Source: CAXBNB01 sp049115735 (lineage in GTDB: Bacteria; Bacteroidota; Bacteroidia; Cytophagales; Cyclobacteriaceae). From it: a DNA stretch of 64,000 nt. Position numbers and translations under genes: made by a program. The first letter of the stretch is position 1; every line of letters starts with the position of its first letter. The notes below the pieces were generated by a model. The model was not told the origin of the DNA. It saw nothing but the letters and a program-made list of their open reading frames with translations, and ran no database searches. The stretch covers positions 124,001 to 188,000 of the forward strand of contig JAGDZP010000005.1 of NCBI GenBank assembly GCA_049115735.1. Direction: 5' to 3'. Below are positions 19,939 through 29,121 of this stretch, piece after piece.

Positions 19939-20774
19939 TTTACTATTGTCTTTAATCTAATGGTATCAGAATTTTCAGTATCCTCCACCTGTCTTTTGTT
20001 TTGATAAATCACCTGGGTGAACGCAGGAACACTTCGTGTGATCCACACATTCCCTCCAACAATACTGTCGTGCCCAACCACAGTCTCTCCTCCGAGAATT
20101 GTAGCATTCGCATAAATCACAACATTGTCTTCTATTGTTGGGTGTCGTTTTTTGCTGGCATCCTCTTTATTCACGCTCAAGGCTCCCAGGGTAACTCCCT
20201 GATACAATTTCACATTATCTCCAATATCAGTCGTCTCACCGATCACTATGCCAGTACCGTGATCAATGCAGAAATTTTTGCCAATCTTAGCTCCAGGATG
20301 AATGTCGATACCAGTACGCGCATGGGCTTGCTCTGTGATCATTCGAGGGATAATCTGGACACCTTTATTGTATAAGAAGTGCCCAAACCGATAGGATGCA
20401 ATTGCATAAAATCCCGGATATGTCCGTATCACCTCGCTTTCGCTTCTGGCCGCCGGATCTCCGTCAAATACCGCTTTCACATCCTGGTTCAATTTTTCGT
20501 AAATCTCAGGAACAGCCTCAAAGAACAGTCTTGAATTTTCCTCAGCATTTACTCCTTCATGATTTTGTTTGATATTAAGCATATCAAACAATTGCTGTTG
20601 TAGCTCGCAAAGGTGTTGCTCCAGCTGATCAACCGATTCGTAATTACGTCTCGAATATACTGGAAATAGAGTACCTAATAAATCCTGAAAGAAGGAACTT
20701 ACCTCATCTTCTGAGGGGCACTCAGGGCACTGCTGGTGTGCATTAAATATTTTGCTCAAAAATGACTGATCCAT
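19935..20774 (-). CDS. cysE: Serine O-acetyltransferase
   Basis: Makes O-acetylserine from serine and acetyl-CoA, the committed step of cysteine synthesis. The 279-residue protein has an N-terminal helical region (about 1-140) and a left-handed beta-helix of hexapeptide repeats (about 150-255: TGIDIHPGAKIG, FCIDHGTGIVIGET, VKLYQGVTLGA). It is of the longer EpsC-like form common in Bacteroidota. It is first in the operon with cysM, overlapping it by four bases. The upstream 216 bases (20775-20990) contain no cysteine-codon leader and no terminator that I can see, unlike the sulfite reductase gene. Confidence 0.92.
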   Translation of the reverse strand: MDQSFLSKIFNAHQQCPECPSEDEVSSFFQDLLGTLFPVYSRRNYESVDQLEQHLCELQQQLFDMLNIKQNHEGVNAEENSRLFFEAVPEIYEKLNQDVKAVFDGDPAARSESEVIRTYPGFYAIASYRFGHFLYNKGVQIIPRMITEQAHARTGIDIHPGAKIGKNFCIDHGTGIVIGETTDIGDNVKLYQGVTLGALSVNKEDASKKRHPTIEDNVVIYANATILGGETVVGHDSIVGGNVWITRSVPAFTQVIYQNKRQVEDTENSDTIRLKTIVK

Positions 20775-20990
20775 AAACTAATCCATGAAACTTGTGATGT
20801 AGTACCTCAAACGGACTTGCCGTAAAAAGATTCAATTTGACCTACCTTTTTACTCAACATCTAATTGTGTGCAATTTAAGATAAAAATAGATGCCACATT
20901 TCTATCCTTGATATGTAAACACCATAATAGAACATCAATAATTTCAAGATTCTTTTATAAATTGATCATTGGAACTAGAAAATACCGATC

Positions 20991-21710
20991 ATGACTGTTG
21001 CCAAAACCTCAATAATAGCATTAATCTTATGTCTTATTGTACTTCCCTGTTTATCTCAGGAAACCGTTGCAGATAAGGTGGCTACTCTTAGTCACACTGA
21101 AAGAGCTAAAATCAAAAAACCACTGTACGAATTTCTCCATACCTGGAATACTGCTGCTCCAGATCTAATTACAGCCACCAAAGAACTGGAAAGCAAAAAG
21201 AAGGAGAACAAACGTAAAGGGAAGGATCTATTTGCAGGAACTAAAAAGCTGAAAGAAGCATATGACGAGTTGGTAGAATTGGATGGCAAAGAAAGATCTT
21301 TTATTGCGGAGAGCTTCGCTCTGCCCATGCAAGAGGAGTTAGAGGTAAAAGGCGCGACGCTAAGTGCCTCGGATATCTATGCGGTTCAATACATCACCAA
21401 ATTTGTTCTAGGTGTTCCAAGGTTCAATAGAGGACACCTTGATATCTATAATGTGAAACAGATGGAGGAAGAACTATCCCTTCTGATCAAAGCATACCCA
21501 GACAATGACGCTCACAATCAGGAAGTAGATGGGCATGTCATTGATATTTTCAGGGAAGAGGCTCAGTCTTATTGGAATTCTTTCGTAGCAGTTAATAAAG
21601 CACAATACCAGAAAGATAATGGAAGACCAAGTGGCAGTGGTGTGGATTTGAAAAGTATGAACTGTGGAGAAAAGTATGCATTCCTAAAGGAACAAGGGGT
21701 CATGCGTTAG
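20991..21710 (+). CDS. Secreted protein of unknown function
   Basis: A 239-residue protein with a signal peptide (hydrophobic core about residues 7-20, cleavage probably after CLS before QET). The mature protein is strongly helical and charged, with a Lys/Glu-rich segment at about 60-95. It ends with SMNCGEKYAFLKEQGVMR, which holds its only mature-region cysteine. I do not recognise a family and assign no function. It stands alone: cysE diverges from it on the left and the next gene on the right is convergent. Confidence 0.7.
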   Translation: MTVAKTSIIALILCLIVLPCLSQETVADKVATLSHTERAKIKKPLYEFLHTWNTAAPDLITATKELESKKKENKRKGKDLFAGTKKLKEAYDELVELDGKERSFIAESFALPMQEELEVKGATLSASDIYAVQYITKFVLGVPRFNRGHLDIYNVKQMEEELSLLIKAYPDNDAHNQEVDGHVIDIFREEAQSYWNSFVAVNKAQYQKDNGRPSGSGVDLKSMNCGEKYAFLKEQGVMR

Positions 21711-21788
21711 GACTTTGACGCAAACAATATACACATACTTGGTGATGTCTTATTAGGAGTTTTTTGATGATCCTGAATCATTATGAAA

Positions 21789-22223
21789 TCATTCCCTCGT
21801 CATTGGGATCACAATGATCTTCTTCGTCAAACCGGAATAGTTCACCGTGCTGTCCTGGGGGTTGTGAACAGACATCTTCATTTTACTAATCCCTTCGACC
21901 ATTGGCATTGTAGAATGATATACAATGTCATTTCGGTTGAATTTCTGCTGAACCTTCTTATCTGAAAAAATAGAATCTGATTCTATTGGTTTAAGGTTTT
22001 GTTTGTTCGTCCAACTCATTTTATTTCCGCTGTTGAGCTTCTTTGATAAGTCGCTAGGTTGAAATTTGTCTTTGGGAGAATAGAGCTTTATGTCTTTGAG
22101 CAGGTGTTTGTACTTTTTTACATCCAGCTTACCAAGTTCAGGAGATTTTGTAACATTATCCTGTGACCGAGCTATTCCTGACCAAATTAGAAGCGCTAAT
22201 AAAATGCAGATTTGCTTAATCAT
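21789..22223 (-). CDS. Small secreted protein of unknown function
   Basis: A 144-residue protein with a signal peptide (residues 1-20, cleavage after ARS before QD). The mature part is short, Lys/Ser-rich and without cysteine, ending in KKIIVIPMTRE. No family recognised. It follows fadJ on the same strand with 33 bases between, so it may be the last gene of the fadI-fadJ transcript, but nothing in the sequence ties it to fatty acid metabolism. Confidence 0.6.
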   Translation of the reverse strand: MIKQICILLALLIWSGIARSQDNVTKSPELGKLDVKKYKHLLKDIKLYSPKDKFQPSDLSKKLNSGNKMSWTNKQNLKPIESDSIFSDKKVQQKFNRNDIVYHSTMPMVEGISKMKMSVHNPQDSTVNYSGLTKKIIVIPMTRE

Positions 22224-22256
22224 GACTAATTAGAACGCTTTATGGTGCTGTATGTT

Positions 22257-24395
22257 TCATTTGCTGTTCTCATAAAACTTTTTCCCACTCTTCTCATTTT
22301 CTATTAGAATGTTGGCTGGCTTGAATCTCTTGCCTAAACTTTCGCATGTTTTAAATTTTTCCAGAATCGTATCGATCCCAATATGATCTAAATACCTGAA
22401 TGGTCCGCCGGTGAAAGGCGCAAAACCTAATCCGAAAATAGCCCCAATATCTCCATCCAGAGGTGACTGGATGATACCTTCTTCCAGGCACATGGCTGCC
22501 TCGTTGATCATCATTAGGGACATTCTGTCCTGAATCACCTGATCATCAAATTGCTTCTTACTTGACCCTCCAAAAAAGCCATAGATGTTGTCATCCACTT
22601 TGCCACGAATTTTCTTGCCAGATTTCTGATCATATTGCAAAAATCCTTTTTTACTCTTTTTGCCTTTGTAGCCGGCTTCCGCCAGCTCTCTCATTTTGTT
22701 GCTACGCTTTTCTCCTCTCTTTTCGAAAAAATCTCCCAGAGCCCCTTCGGCAATATGAGCCCCGACATCAATGCCTACCTCGTCAATAAGTGTCATTGGC
22801 CCAACCGGAAAGCCAAACTTCTTCATAGCCCGATCAACTTGCAATATATCGGCTCCTTCTTCCAGAAGATAAAGTGCTTCGTTGAGGAATGGTGATAATA
22901 TTCTAGTGGTATAAAAACCAGGCCCGTCTTTCACTACTATACATGTTTTGCCCTGCCTGATCCCAACATCCAGAGCGGTTGCCGTCACCCAGTCAGCTGT
23001 TTTTTCAGTAGTAATAATTTCAAGCAGTGGCATCTTCTGAACAGGAGAAAAATAGTGCATGCCAATAACTTGTTCAGGTCTTGAAGACGCTTCGGCTATT
23101 TCAGTGATCGGAAGAGCCGATGTATTCGACGCGAAAATTGCCTTTTCAGAAATTTCATCTTCTGTTTCCTTGATCACCTGATGCTTGATCTTAATATCTT
23201 CAAAAACTGCTTCTATCACCATGTCAGCTTTCGCAAAACCCGTGAAGCTTGTAACAGGATTGATCTTATTGATCAACCTTTCAGCTTCGGCCTTATTAAT
23301 AGATTTTTGTTTTACTTTTTTAGCAAGATTCTTCCAAATGTTCTTTTTTGCTTTAGTTAAACTCTCAGGATAGAGGTCTTTCAACAAAACATCCATGTCC
23401 TTTGGTACAGACACCTCCGCGATTCCTTCTCCCATCAAGCCCGCTCCAAGCACAGCCAGAGTATTCACCTTTTTCACCTGATCTTTGAGAGGATTTTTCT
23501 TCTTTGCATTCATTGCAAAAAAGATATGTATCAGTTGAAAAGAGACATTGGTCTGTAGCAATTCATCGAAGTTGGTGGTTTCAATTTCGTAGGCGTCTTC
23601 CAGCTTCTTTCCCTGATGAGCCTTTATGGTCTCAAGAATTTTCAAAGGAGCGGGGTAGTTGCCATAGGTAGACCGCATCACCGTCTGCCTTGCTTTATTG
23701 AAAATGACGTTTTTGGTGATTGGATTTCCTTCCAATATTTTTTCAAACAAACTCCTCTTATCCTTTCTTTTGAATTTTCCTTCGGCAATTTTTAGCGCAT
23801 GTTTTTTCGCGGCTGTAAGTAACTTCGTCTGGTCAACAATGACATCAGCCAAGCCCATTTTAAAAGCCGGGTAGCCATACACATTTTTACCTGTCAGAAT
23901 AATACCTAGTGCTTTTTGCAGCCCTATCAATTTGGGCATCCTTATCGTTCCTCCAAGCCCGGGAAGTAACCCCAATTTGACCTCAGGCAGCCCGATCATG
24001 GTTGAAGGGTGTGAGCTCACAACTCTGCCAGCACAGGCTAGGGAAATTTCTGTGCCTCCTCCCATGCAGGCTCCATGAATGGCTGCTACAAAAGGTTTTT
24101 TTGAACTTTCTATTCTTGCGAACATCTTGTGTCCTTCGAGAGAAACGTTTTTGCACTCGCCAGGCCCAAACTTCAAAAACTCTTCAATGTCTGCTCCGGC
24201 CATAAATCCTTTTTTGGCGCTTATAATTACTGCCGCCTTGATTTCATCGTCTTTATTAACCTGCCCCATAACTTCGTCAAACTGACCAACCATGTCAATG
24301 GTGATTTTGTTCCACTCTTCTCCTGGCAAGTCCATCCAGAGGACTCCCACATTATCTTGTTTTTCGAGGGTTAGAAATTTATTAAAACTCGACAT
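22257..24395 (-). CDS. fadJ: Fatty acid oxidation multifunctional enzyme (enoyl-CoA hydratase/3-hydroxyacyl-CoA dehydrogenase)
   Basis: Alpha subunit of the beta-oxidation complex. The N-terminal crotonase domain (about 1-200) has the two catalytic glutamates E116 (GGGTEISLA) and E138 (GLPEVKLG) and hydrates trans-2-enoyl-CoA. From about residue 315 the 3-hydroxyacyl-CoA dehydrogenase domain begins with the NAD motif LGAGLMGEG, followed by SNTSALPITEIA and the GMHYFSP catalytic stretch. Two C-terminal HAD helical domains follow (GPGFYTTRILSPFLNEA; PLDGDIGAIFGLGFAPFTGGPF). At 712 residues it is full-length. The thiolase gene lies 35 bases upstream, forming a fadI-fadJ operon. Confidence 0.94.
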   Translation of the reverse strand: MSSFNKFLTLEKQDNVGVLWMDLPGEEWNKITIDMVGQFDEVMGQVNKDDEIKAAVIISAKKGFMAGADIEEFLKFGPGECKNVSLEGHKMFARIESSKKPFVAAIHGACMGGGTEISLACAGRVVSSHPSTMIGLPEVKLGLLPGLGGTIRMPKLIGLQKALGIILTGKNVYGYPAFKMGLADVIVDQTKLLTAAKKHALKIAEGKFKRKDKRSLFEKILEGNPITKNVIFNKARQTVMRSTYGNYPAPLKILETIKAHQGKKLEDAYEIETTNFDELLQTNVSFQLIHIFFAMNAKKKNPLKDQVKKVNTLAVLGAGLMGEGIAEVSVPKDMDVLLKDLYPESLTKAKKNIWKNLAKKVKQKSINKAEAERLINKINPVTSFTGFAKADMVIEAVFEDIKIKHQVIKETEDEISEKAIFASNTSALPITEIAEASSRPEQVIGMHYFSPVQKMPLLEIITTEKTADWVTATALDVGIRQGKTCIVVKDGPGFYTTRILSPFLNEALYLLEEGADILQVDRAMKKFGFPVGPMTLIDEVGIDVGAHIAEGALGDFFEKRGEKRSNKMRELAEAGYKGKKSKKGFLQYDQKSGKKIRGKVDDNIYGFFGGSSKKQFDDQVIQDRMSLMMINEAAMCLEEGIIQSPLDGDIGAIFGLGFAPFTGGPFRYLDHIGIDTILEKFKTCESLGKRFKPANILIENEKSGKKFYENSK

Positions 24396-24430
24396 TTGAT
24401 ATTGTTTTTGGGTTATTCAAATAAGAAATC

Positions 24431-25711
24431 CTAGTAGCGTTCAATTAACATAGCATGCCCATGAGCACCAGCGGCACAGGCGGCAATGAGTGCGAGGTTG
24501 CCATCTTCTCTGATAAGACGATTGGCAGCAGTGGTGAGCAGCCTTCCTCCTGTAGCTCCAAACGGATGACCTAGCGACAGTGAACCACCGTGTATGTTGA
24601 ATTTGTCCATCGGTATTTCTCCTACTTTTTTGGCTGCACCGATTTTATCCTTAGCAAATTGATCAGAATCCAGACATTTCAGGTTGGTGAGTATTTGCGC
24701 TGCAAAAGCTTCATGATACTCAAAGACATCTAAGTCATCAATTGTCAAGCCTTCTTTTTCCAAAAGCTGGTATGTGGCATAAGCTGGGCCTAGCAGTAGT
24801 TCTTCATTCGGATCTTGTCCGGTGAAGACGTAATTTTTAATAGAAACTTTTGGAGTCAGCCCGAGCTCTTTTGCCTTTTCATCGGACATCAGCAAAACAG
24901 CAGAAGCACCGTCTGTCAAAAAAGAAGAATTTGCCGCAGTAAGCGTTCCATTTCTCTTGTCAAAAGCCGGACGAAGTTTTGCAAGTTTGTCTGGTGTGCT
25001 ATCTCCACGATATGTATTGTCAGCTTCAATCGATTTGAATTTTGGAGGAAATGAAGCCGGTGTAATCTCTTCAGAAAGAATGCCTTTTTCGGCTGCTTCA
25101 GCTGCCAGTTTGTGCGAGCGAACGGCAAATTCGTCCTGCGCCTCACGTTTGATCTCATATCTAGCCGCCATCAAATCACAATCCAAGCCCATCGTTCTCC
25201 CAGTAGTAAATTCTGCTATAGCTGGTACTTCCGGTTTAAAATCAGCCGGGCGCAAACTTAGAAGAAACTGCAATGTCTGTCCGAAATTCTTGATACTTCG
25301 AGCGGCGAACAGTTTCTTCCTCATCTCCTTTCGGAAAGGTATGGGAATGTCCGATACAGAATCAGTGCCTCCTGCCACAATCACATCTGCTTGCCCTGTT
25401 CGGATCAAATCTACCCCATGAGAAATAGCTGCATTCGCTGAAATACAGGCTTGTGAAATGGTATGCGCTGGAGTGGTTACAGGAATTCCTCCTGTAAGCG
25501 CACATTCCCTTGCTACATTCGGAGTAGTGATGTTGTGTACAACAGTACCCATGATCACCTTGTCGACTATATCCGCATTAATGCCAGACTTTGTGACCAG
25601 GCCATTGATTGCCATTGCACCCAATTGATAGGACATCAGATCAAAGTAACCCGTGCCGGATTTCAAGAAGGGTGTTCTTGTCCCTTCAACCATTACCACT
25701 TTCTTTTCCAT
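24431..25711 (-). CDS. fadI: Acetyl-CoA C-acyltransferase (3-ketoacyl-CoA thiolase)
   Basis: Thiolase that cleaves 3-ketoacyl-CoA with CoA to give acetyl-CoA, the last step of beta-oxidation. Catalytic residues are visible: nucleophile Cys89 in ISQACISAN, His in EYHEAFAAQ (about 334), His in GHPFGATGG (about 380) and the second Cys412 in CAAGAHGHAM. The 426-residue length fits FadI. It lies directly upstream of fadJ and supplies its partner in the trifunctional complex. The gap to the upstream TerB gene contains a repeat-like palindrome (25758-25795), so the fad operon may have its own promoter. Confidence 0.93.
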   Translation of the reverse strand: MEKKVVMVEGTRTPFLKSGTGYFDLMSYQLGAMAINGLVTKSGINADIVDKVIMGTVVHNITTPNVARECALTGGIPVTTPAHTISQACISANAAISHGVDLIRTGQADVIVAGGTDSVSDIPIPFRKEMRKKLFAARSIKNFGQTLQFLLSLRPADFKPEVPAIAEFTTGRTMGLDCDLMAARYEIKREAQDEFAVRSHKLAAEAAEKGILSEEITPASFPPKFKSIEADNTYRGDSTPDKLAKLRPAFDKRNGTLTAANSSFLTDGASAVLLMSDEKAKELGLTPKVSIKNYVFTGQDPNEELLLGPAYATYQLLEKEGLTIDDLDVFEYHEAFAAQILTNLKCLDSDQFAKDKIGAAKKVGEIPMDKFNIHGGSLSLGHPFGATGGRLLTTAANRLIREDGNLALIAACAAGAHGHAMLIERY

Positions 25712-25757
25712 AATTATTTACTCACTGCTGTTATGCTAAAACAAATATTTGAAGAAT

Positions 25758-25795
25758 CACCCTCCTAAACCTCCCTCAAGGGAGAAATTTGGGTG
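25758..25795. repeat. REP-like extragenic palindrome
   Basis: A 38-base element with outer arms CACCC/GGGTG and an inner CTCCC-TCAA-GGGAG hairpin, lying between the terB-like gene and fadI. Its look (CCTCCTAAACCTCCCTC with a mirrored arm) resembles short G/C-rich palindromes scattered between genes in Bacteroidota genomes; this comparison is from memory. A T5 run follows on the plus strand, but both neighbouring genes are on the minus strand. Confidence 0.5.
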
Positions 25796-25808
25796 TTTTT
25801 GCATAACA

Positions 25809-26210
25809 TCATTTATTCAGGATTTTATCCAATTTCTTTTTAAGCGCTTGTTTTTCGCCAGGTATATTCAGATTGATATGCGTATTCACATGGGGATAAA
25901 TCTCCATAATGGCCTCCAAAGGATAGCCAAGCTTACCTGCTATTTTTTGACAATAGAGAATTTCCTCATTGTAAATTTGGTTGTCAATTTTCATCAATTG
26001 CACCACATCATACAGCAGTTCGAACTTTTCGTCCACATTCAGATCAGAAAGATCTTTGACTTTCCCTGGGTTTTCAATGGCGGCATGGATTTCGTCAATA
26101 GACATATCATGTGCCTTGCCAATTTTCTCCATCAACTGCATCTCTCGATCATCTATTTCTCCGTCTGCATTGGCTAGTATGGCAAGTACTCTGAGTTGTT
26201 TAGTGAACAT
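25809..26210 (-). CDS. TerB-like (tellurite-resistance fold) protein
   Basis: A 133-residue all-helical cytoplasmic protein. The segment LAILANADGEIDDREMQLMEKIGKA near residues 9-32 is the typical TerB-fold opening with its acidic metal-site-like residues (DGEID). The family is named for tellurite resistance but most stand-alone members have no defined role, and here no other ter genes are present. It lies 30 bases after the AsmA-like gene on the same strand and is probably co-transcribed with it. Confidence 0.75.
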   Translation of the reverse strand: MFTKQLRVLAILANADGEIDDREMQLMEKIGKAHDMSIDEIHAAIENPGKVKDLSDLNVDEKFELLYDVVQLMKIDNQIYNEEILYCQKIAGKLGYPLEAIMEIYPHVNTHINLNIPGEKQALKKKLDKILNK

Positions 26211-26240
26211 AAAAATGTGATTTGTAGTTTAGCTGGCTTT

Positions 26241-28922
26241 CTAGAAAAGCTTCTTCAATGCATCCTTAGCCTTTTCTGCAGCCTTTTTCTTAGCTTTCTC
26301 AGCTTCGGCTTTTGCCTTTGCTTCCGCTTCCTTCTTTTTCTTTTCTATTTCAGCTTTGGCTTTTGCTTCTGCTTCGGCCTTTTTCTTCGCTACTTCGGCC
26401 TCCGCTTCTGCTTTCTTTTTTGCCAGTTCTGCCTCAGCTTTTGCTTTTTGTTCGTCTATAGCCGCTTTGGCTGCAGCCTTTGCTGCACCTCCAGCCCCAC
26501 CTGATCCTTTTCCAGTACCTAGCAGACTGACTTTGGGATCATCATAAGTGCCCTTTAGGCCCAGGTTCAATTTGATGTTTTCTCCAACAACAGATTTTCC
26601 TCCGGTTAATGAAGATAACGCACTATTCAGGGCATCCCCCGCTGCTCCGGCTGGTACGTCCATACCCAGGCTATAATCCATGTCTCCTAAAATACCGGTT
26701 GAACCTGCCACGGTAGTTTTGTATCCTTTCAAATTCACATCAAAAGGCTTCACATACAAACGACCTTCTTTTATTTCTGCATCCATTATTACATCCTTCA
26801 AAGACACTTGCTCACCATCTCCTCCTCCACTTTTCAGTTTGGTTAGAGATGTCACTGCCGATGCTATTTTCGATCCTTTCAAAGACGCTTCTGCTATTTT
26901 AACTAATCCCGATCCATTCAGCTTATCATACAGTGGCATCATGTCTGGGCCAAGTGCCCCACCAATCTTGAAGTCTGTGGAAAAATTTCCATCCATATGT
27001 CTGGCAGCAGGCGCCATCATTTGGATTGTATTAAAGGCTTCAAAGGACGCAGGAATAGAAAGGCCTTTGATTCCAAAATTGAAATCGAATTCTGGATTTT
27101 TAACATTTGCAGTAACGTACGAACCACTCATCGTAAACAGGCCTTTCAGCATTTCAAAATCCACTCCTTCCATTCGTGCAGCACCATCCTTTATGATGAT
27201 ATTTCCTTTTAGATTTTCAATATTGAGATTGTCGTAAATGATCTTCTTCATGGAAGCATTCATCACAAAATCAATATTTTGCGGAATCCTAACTACTTCC
27301 AGTGCCAAACTATCCTCTCCGGATTCTGTCTCTAGCGTTTCTTCCTCCACCATCCACTCATTCAGGTCAAAAGAATTGGAGTTGAAATTCAATTGGCCAG
27401 TTAATACCTCTGCACTATCCAGAGCAAAACCAATAAAGTTCTGAAGTTTACCATCCATATGGATATCGCTTTTTCCAATGGTTCCATCGAAATTCGCCAG
27501 ATCAATACTTTTTGGATTGAAACTCATATTGGTAGAAGAAATGCCAAATCCTTGAGGCAAATCAACACTTGTGAAGTAAAAGTCATTCACCGACATACTT
27601 CCGCTTGCGGGGAGCTGATCATACTTTTCAGCCTCAACCAGTGCCATATTTCCTGAGGTTTTGAAATCCGCTTTGATTTTACCCTTAAGCTCGGTATCCT
27701 CGATTGGGATGATTTTCATAACTTTTTCCAAATCTACATTGCCCAATAAAGAGAATGCCCAGGTGTAATTAGCCAGATTCTTGAAAGACATGGTGGCACT
27801 TACTTCTTCACCATCGACTAGCATGTGAAACTTCGGCATATTGAAAGACATGTCATCCATATTTTCGCCAGGGATATTTAGCTCAGTCGCTACATTTATT
27901 TGATCCATAGGAATAGGGTACTCCGCATATTTAATACTGCCATTATTGATGTTGAGCTTTGTGTTGATCGTTGGCAGGAGGGTTTCTGTCACCTTGCCTT
28001 TTACAAAACCATCAAAGTTTATTTCTCCACTGGCAGTCACTCCCTCCAGATAGCTTTGATAATCACCAGGAATCAATGACAGGATACTTTTCAGAGAAAT
28101 TTCTTTTCCGTGATATTCAATGTCCACATCTATATCCTCTGTTGGCATTGCTACAAAACCGTCAAAACCAAAACCGAAATCATTCACCTTCACAGTATTT
28201 TCTTTGAAAGTATATTTCGCATTGTCCAGGTCCATACTCATGATCAGGTCAATATCCAGTTGCTTGTTGGCCATATAATCCACTCCCTCATAGCCGAGAG
28301 AAAAATTATCGACAGTTGTTTTTGTTATCATATCAAAAACCACCAAATCAAAATCTCCCGAACCCGTGTGGTTCAATCCCTCAATAGAAGTAGTAAAAGC
28401 CAGTGACTCATCTATATAATCGAGGCTTCCGTTTACAATTTCCCACTTGTTGATGCCTATATTGAATGAAGAAGCTTCACCTGACTCTTCTTCAACCTCC
28501 TCAACGACCTCTTCTCCCGTGTCTTTCGCTATGTCGTAGTTGGCAGATCCGTCTTTCAGAACTTTCACCAATATTTTGGGCTCATCCAAGGTGATAGAGC
28601 TTATGGTTATTTGATCGCCTGAGATGGCCGACATCAAATCAATGACCACCTCAAAAGAACCAACCGAAACCAGTGTATCAGTTGCAAATTTGTCCTTACC
28701 GGAAATCCCAAACGATTCCATTCCAAAGGTAAAATCCGGAAAATTGCTAAATAGTGTTAGGTTGAGACCATCCGGATCATAAAACACATTGGCATCTACA
28801 TTCTCAGCAATGGCATCATCCACCGCTTGCTTTATATCATCTTTGAAAATGATGGGAACTAAAACCATTGCCAGCAACAAAACACCGATCAAACCACCAA
28901 CAACAATGAGTACTTTTTTCAT
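26241..28922 (-). CDS. AsmA-like envelope protein with Lys/Ala/Glu-rich C-terminal tail
   Basis: An 893-residue protein with one N-terminal membrane segment (about 4-26) and a long periplasmic region of beta-strand repeats typical of AsmA/TamB-related proteins. The AsmA C-terminal domain is around 600-780 (MDGNFSTDFKIGGALGPDMMPLYDKL; LNSALSSLTGGKSVVGENIKLNLGLKGTYDDPKVSLLG). Such proteins are linked to lipid transport between membranes and outer-membrane homeostasis. The last 80 residues or so form a low-complexity helix of Lys, Ala and Glu, which is unusual. Residues about 135-150 also hold an acidic stretch. It is first of a minus-strand series followed by the terB-like gene. Confidence 0.85.
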   Translation of the reverse strand: MKKVLIVVGGLIGVLLLAMVLVPIIFKDDIKQAVDDAIAENVDANVFYDPDGLNLTLFSNFPDFTFGMESFGISGKDKFATDTLVSVGSFEVVIDLMSAISGDQITISSITLDEPKILVKVLKDGSANYDIAKDTGEEVVEEVEEESGEASSFNIGINKWEIVNGSLDYIDESLAFTTSIEGLNHTGSGDFDLVVFDMITKTTVDNFSLGYEGVDYMANKQLDIDLIMSMDLDNAKYTFKENTVKVNDFGFGFDGFVAMPTEDIDVDIEYHGKEISLKSILSLIPGDYQSYLEGVTASGEINFDGFVKGKVTETLLPTINTKLNINNGSIKYAEYPIPMDQINVATELNIPGENMDDMSFNMPKFHMLVDGEEVSATMSFKNLANYTWAFSLLGNVDLEKVMKIIPIEDTELKGKIKADFKTSGNMALVEAEKYDQLPASGSMSVNDFYFTSVDLPQGFGISSTNMSFNPKSIDLANFDGTIGKSDIHMDGKLQNFIGFALDSAEVLTGQLNFNSNSFDLNEWMVEEETLETESGEDSLALEVVRIPQNIDFVMNASMKKIIYDNLNIENLKGNIIIKDGAARMEGVDFEMLKGLFTMSGSYVTANVKNPEFDFNFGIKGLSIPASFEAFNTIQMMAPAARHMDGNFSTDFKIGGALGPDMMPLYDKLNGSGLVKIAEASLKGSKIASAVTSLTKLKSGGGDGEQVSLKDVIMDAEIKEGRLYVKPFDVNLKGYKTTVAGSTGILGDMDYSLGMDVPAGAAGDALNSALSSLTGGKSVVGENIKLNLGLKGTYDDPKVSLLGTGKGSGGAGGAAKAAAKAAIDEQKAKAEAELAKKKAEAEAEVAKKKAEAEAKAKAEIEKKKKEAEAKAKAEAEKAKKKAAEKAKDALKKLF
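26244..26490. repeat. Low-complexity region encoding a Lys/Ala/Glu-rich helix
   Basis: The 3' end of the AsmA-like gene is built of imperfect repeats of codons for Ala, Glu and Lys (patterns such as AEAEAKAKAE and KKKAEAEA). It codes for a probable long single helix or coiled coil. Confidence 0.8.
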
Positions 28923-29121
28923 GGACTTAGAATTTTCTTTTTGAGTTTTATTTTAAGATTTGAATTATAATCATTCCGATTACTTAAAGTTATAAAAAGC
29001 TTCTCCACCTCCATGTTTTTTTCGATAAAATTGGATGAGGCTTAGATAACTAAACCAAGATCAATTCGGAGGTCTTCACGAATAGCTTTACATTTAAACT
29101 TCCAAAAGAATTCAATCCACT

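Noticed and set aside
20001..20375. Plus-strand frame of 124 codons within cysE
   Set aside because: It is antisense to the hexapeptide-repeat region of cysE, whose repeats give long open frames by composition.
20807..20860. A 17-codon frame upstream of cysE considered as a leader peptide
   Set aside because: It has no Cys codons (MLSKKVGQIESF then YGKSV) and no terminator follows before cysE.
25749..26177. Plus-strand frame of 142 codons across the terB-like gene
   Set aside because: It lies antisense to a recognisable TerB-fold protein and its translation looks random.
26244..26490. Repeated Lys/Ala/Glu codons as a CRISPR array or tandem repeat locus
   Set aside because: Repeats are degenerate, in frame and without spacers; they encode a protein tail.
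26680..27237. A 185-codon open frame on the plus strand opposite the AsmA-like gene
   Set aside because: Low-complexity Pro/Ser/Phe composition typical of an antisense shadow; the opposite strand encodes a convincing protein.
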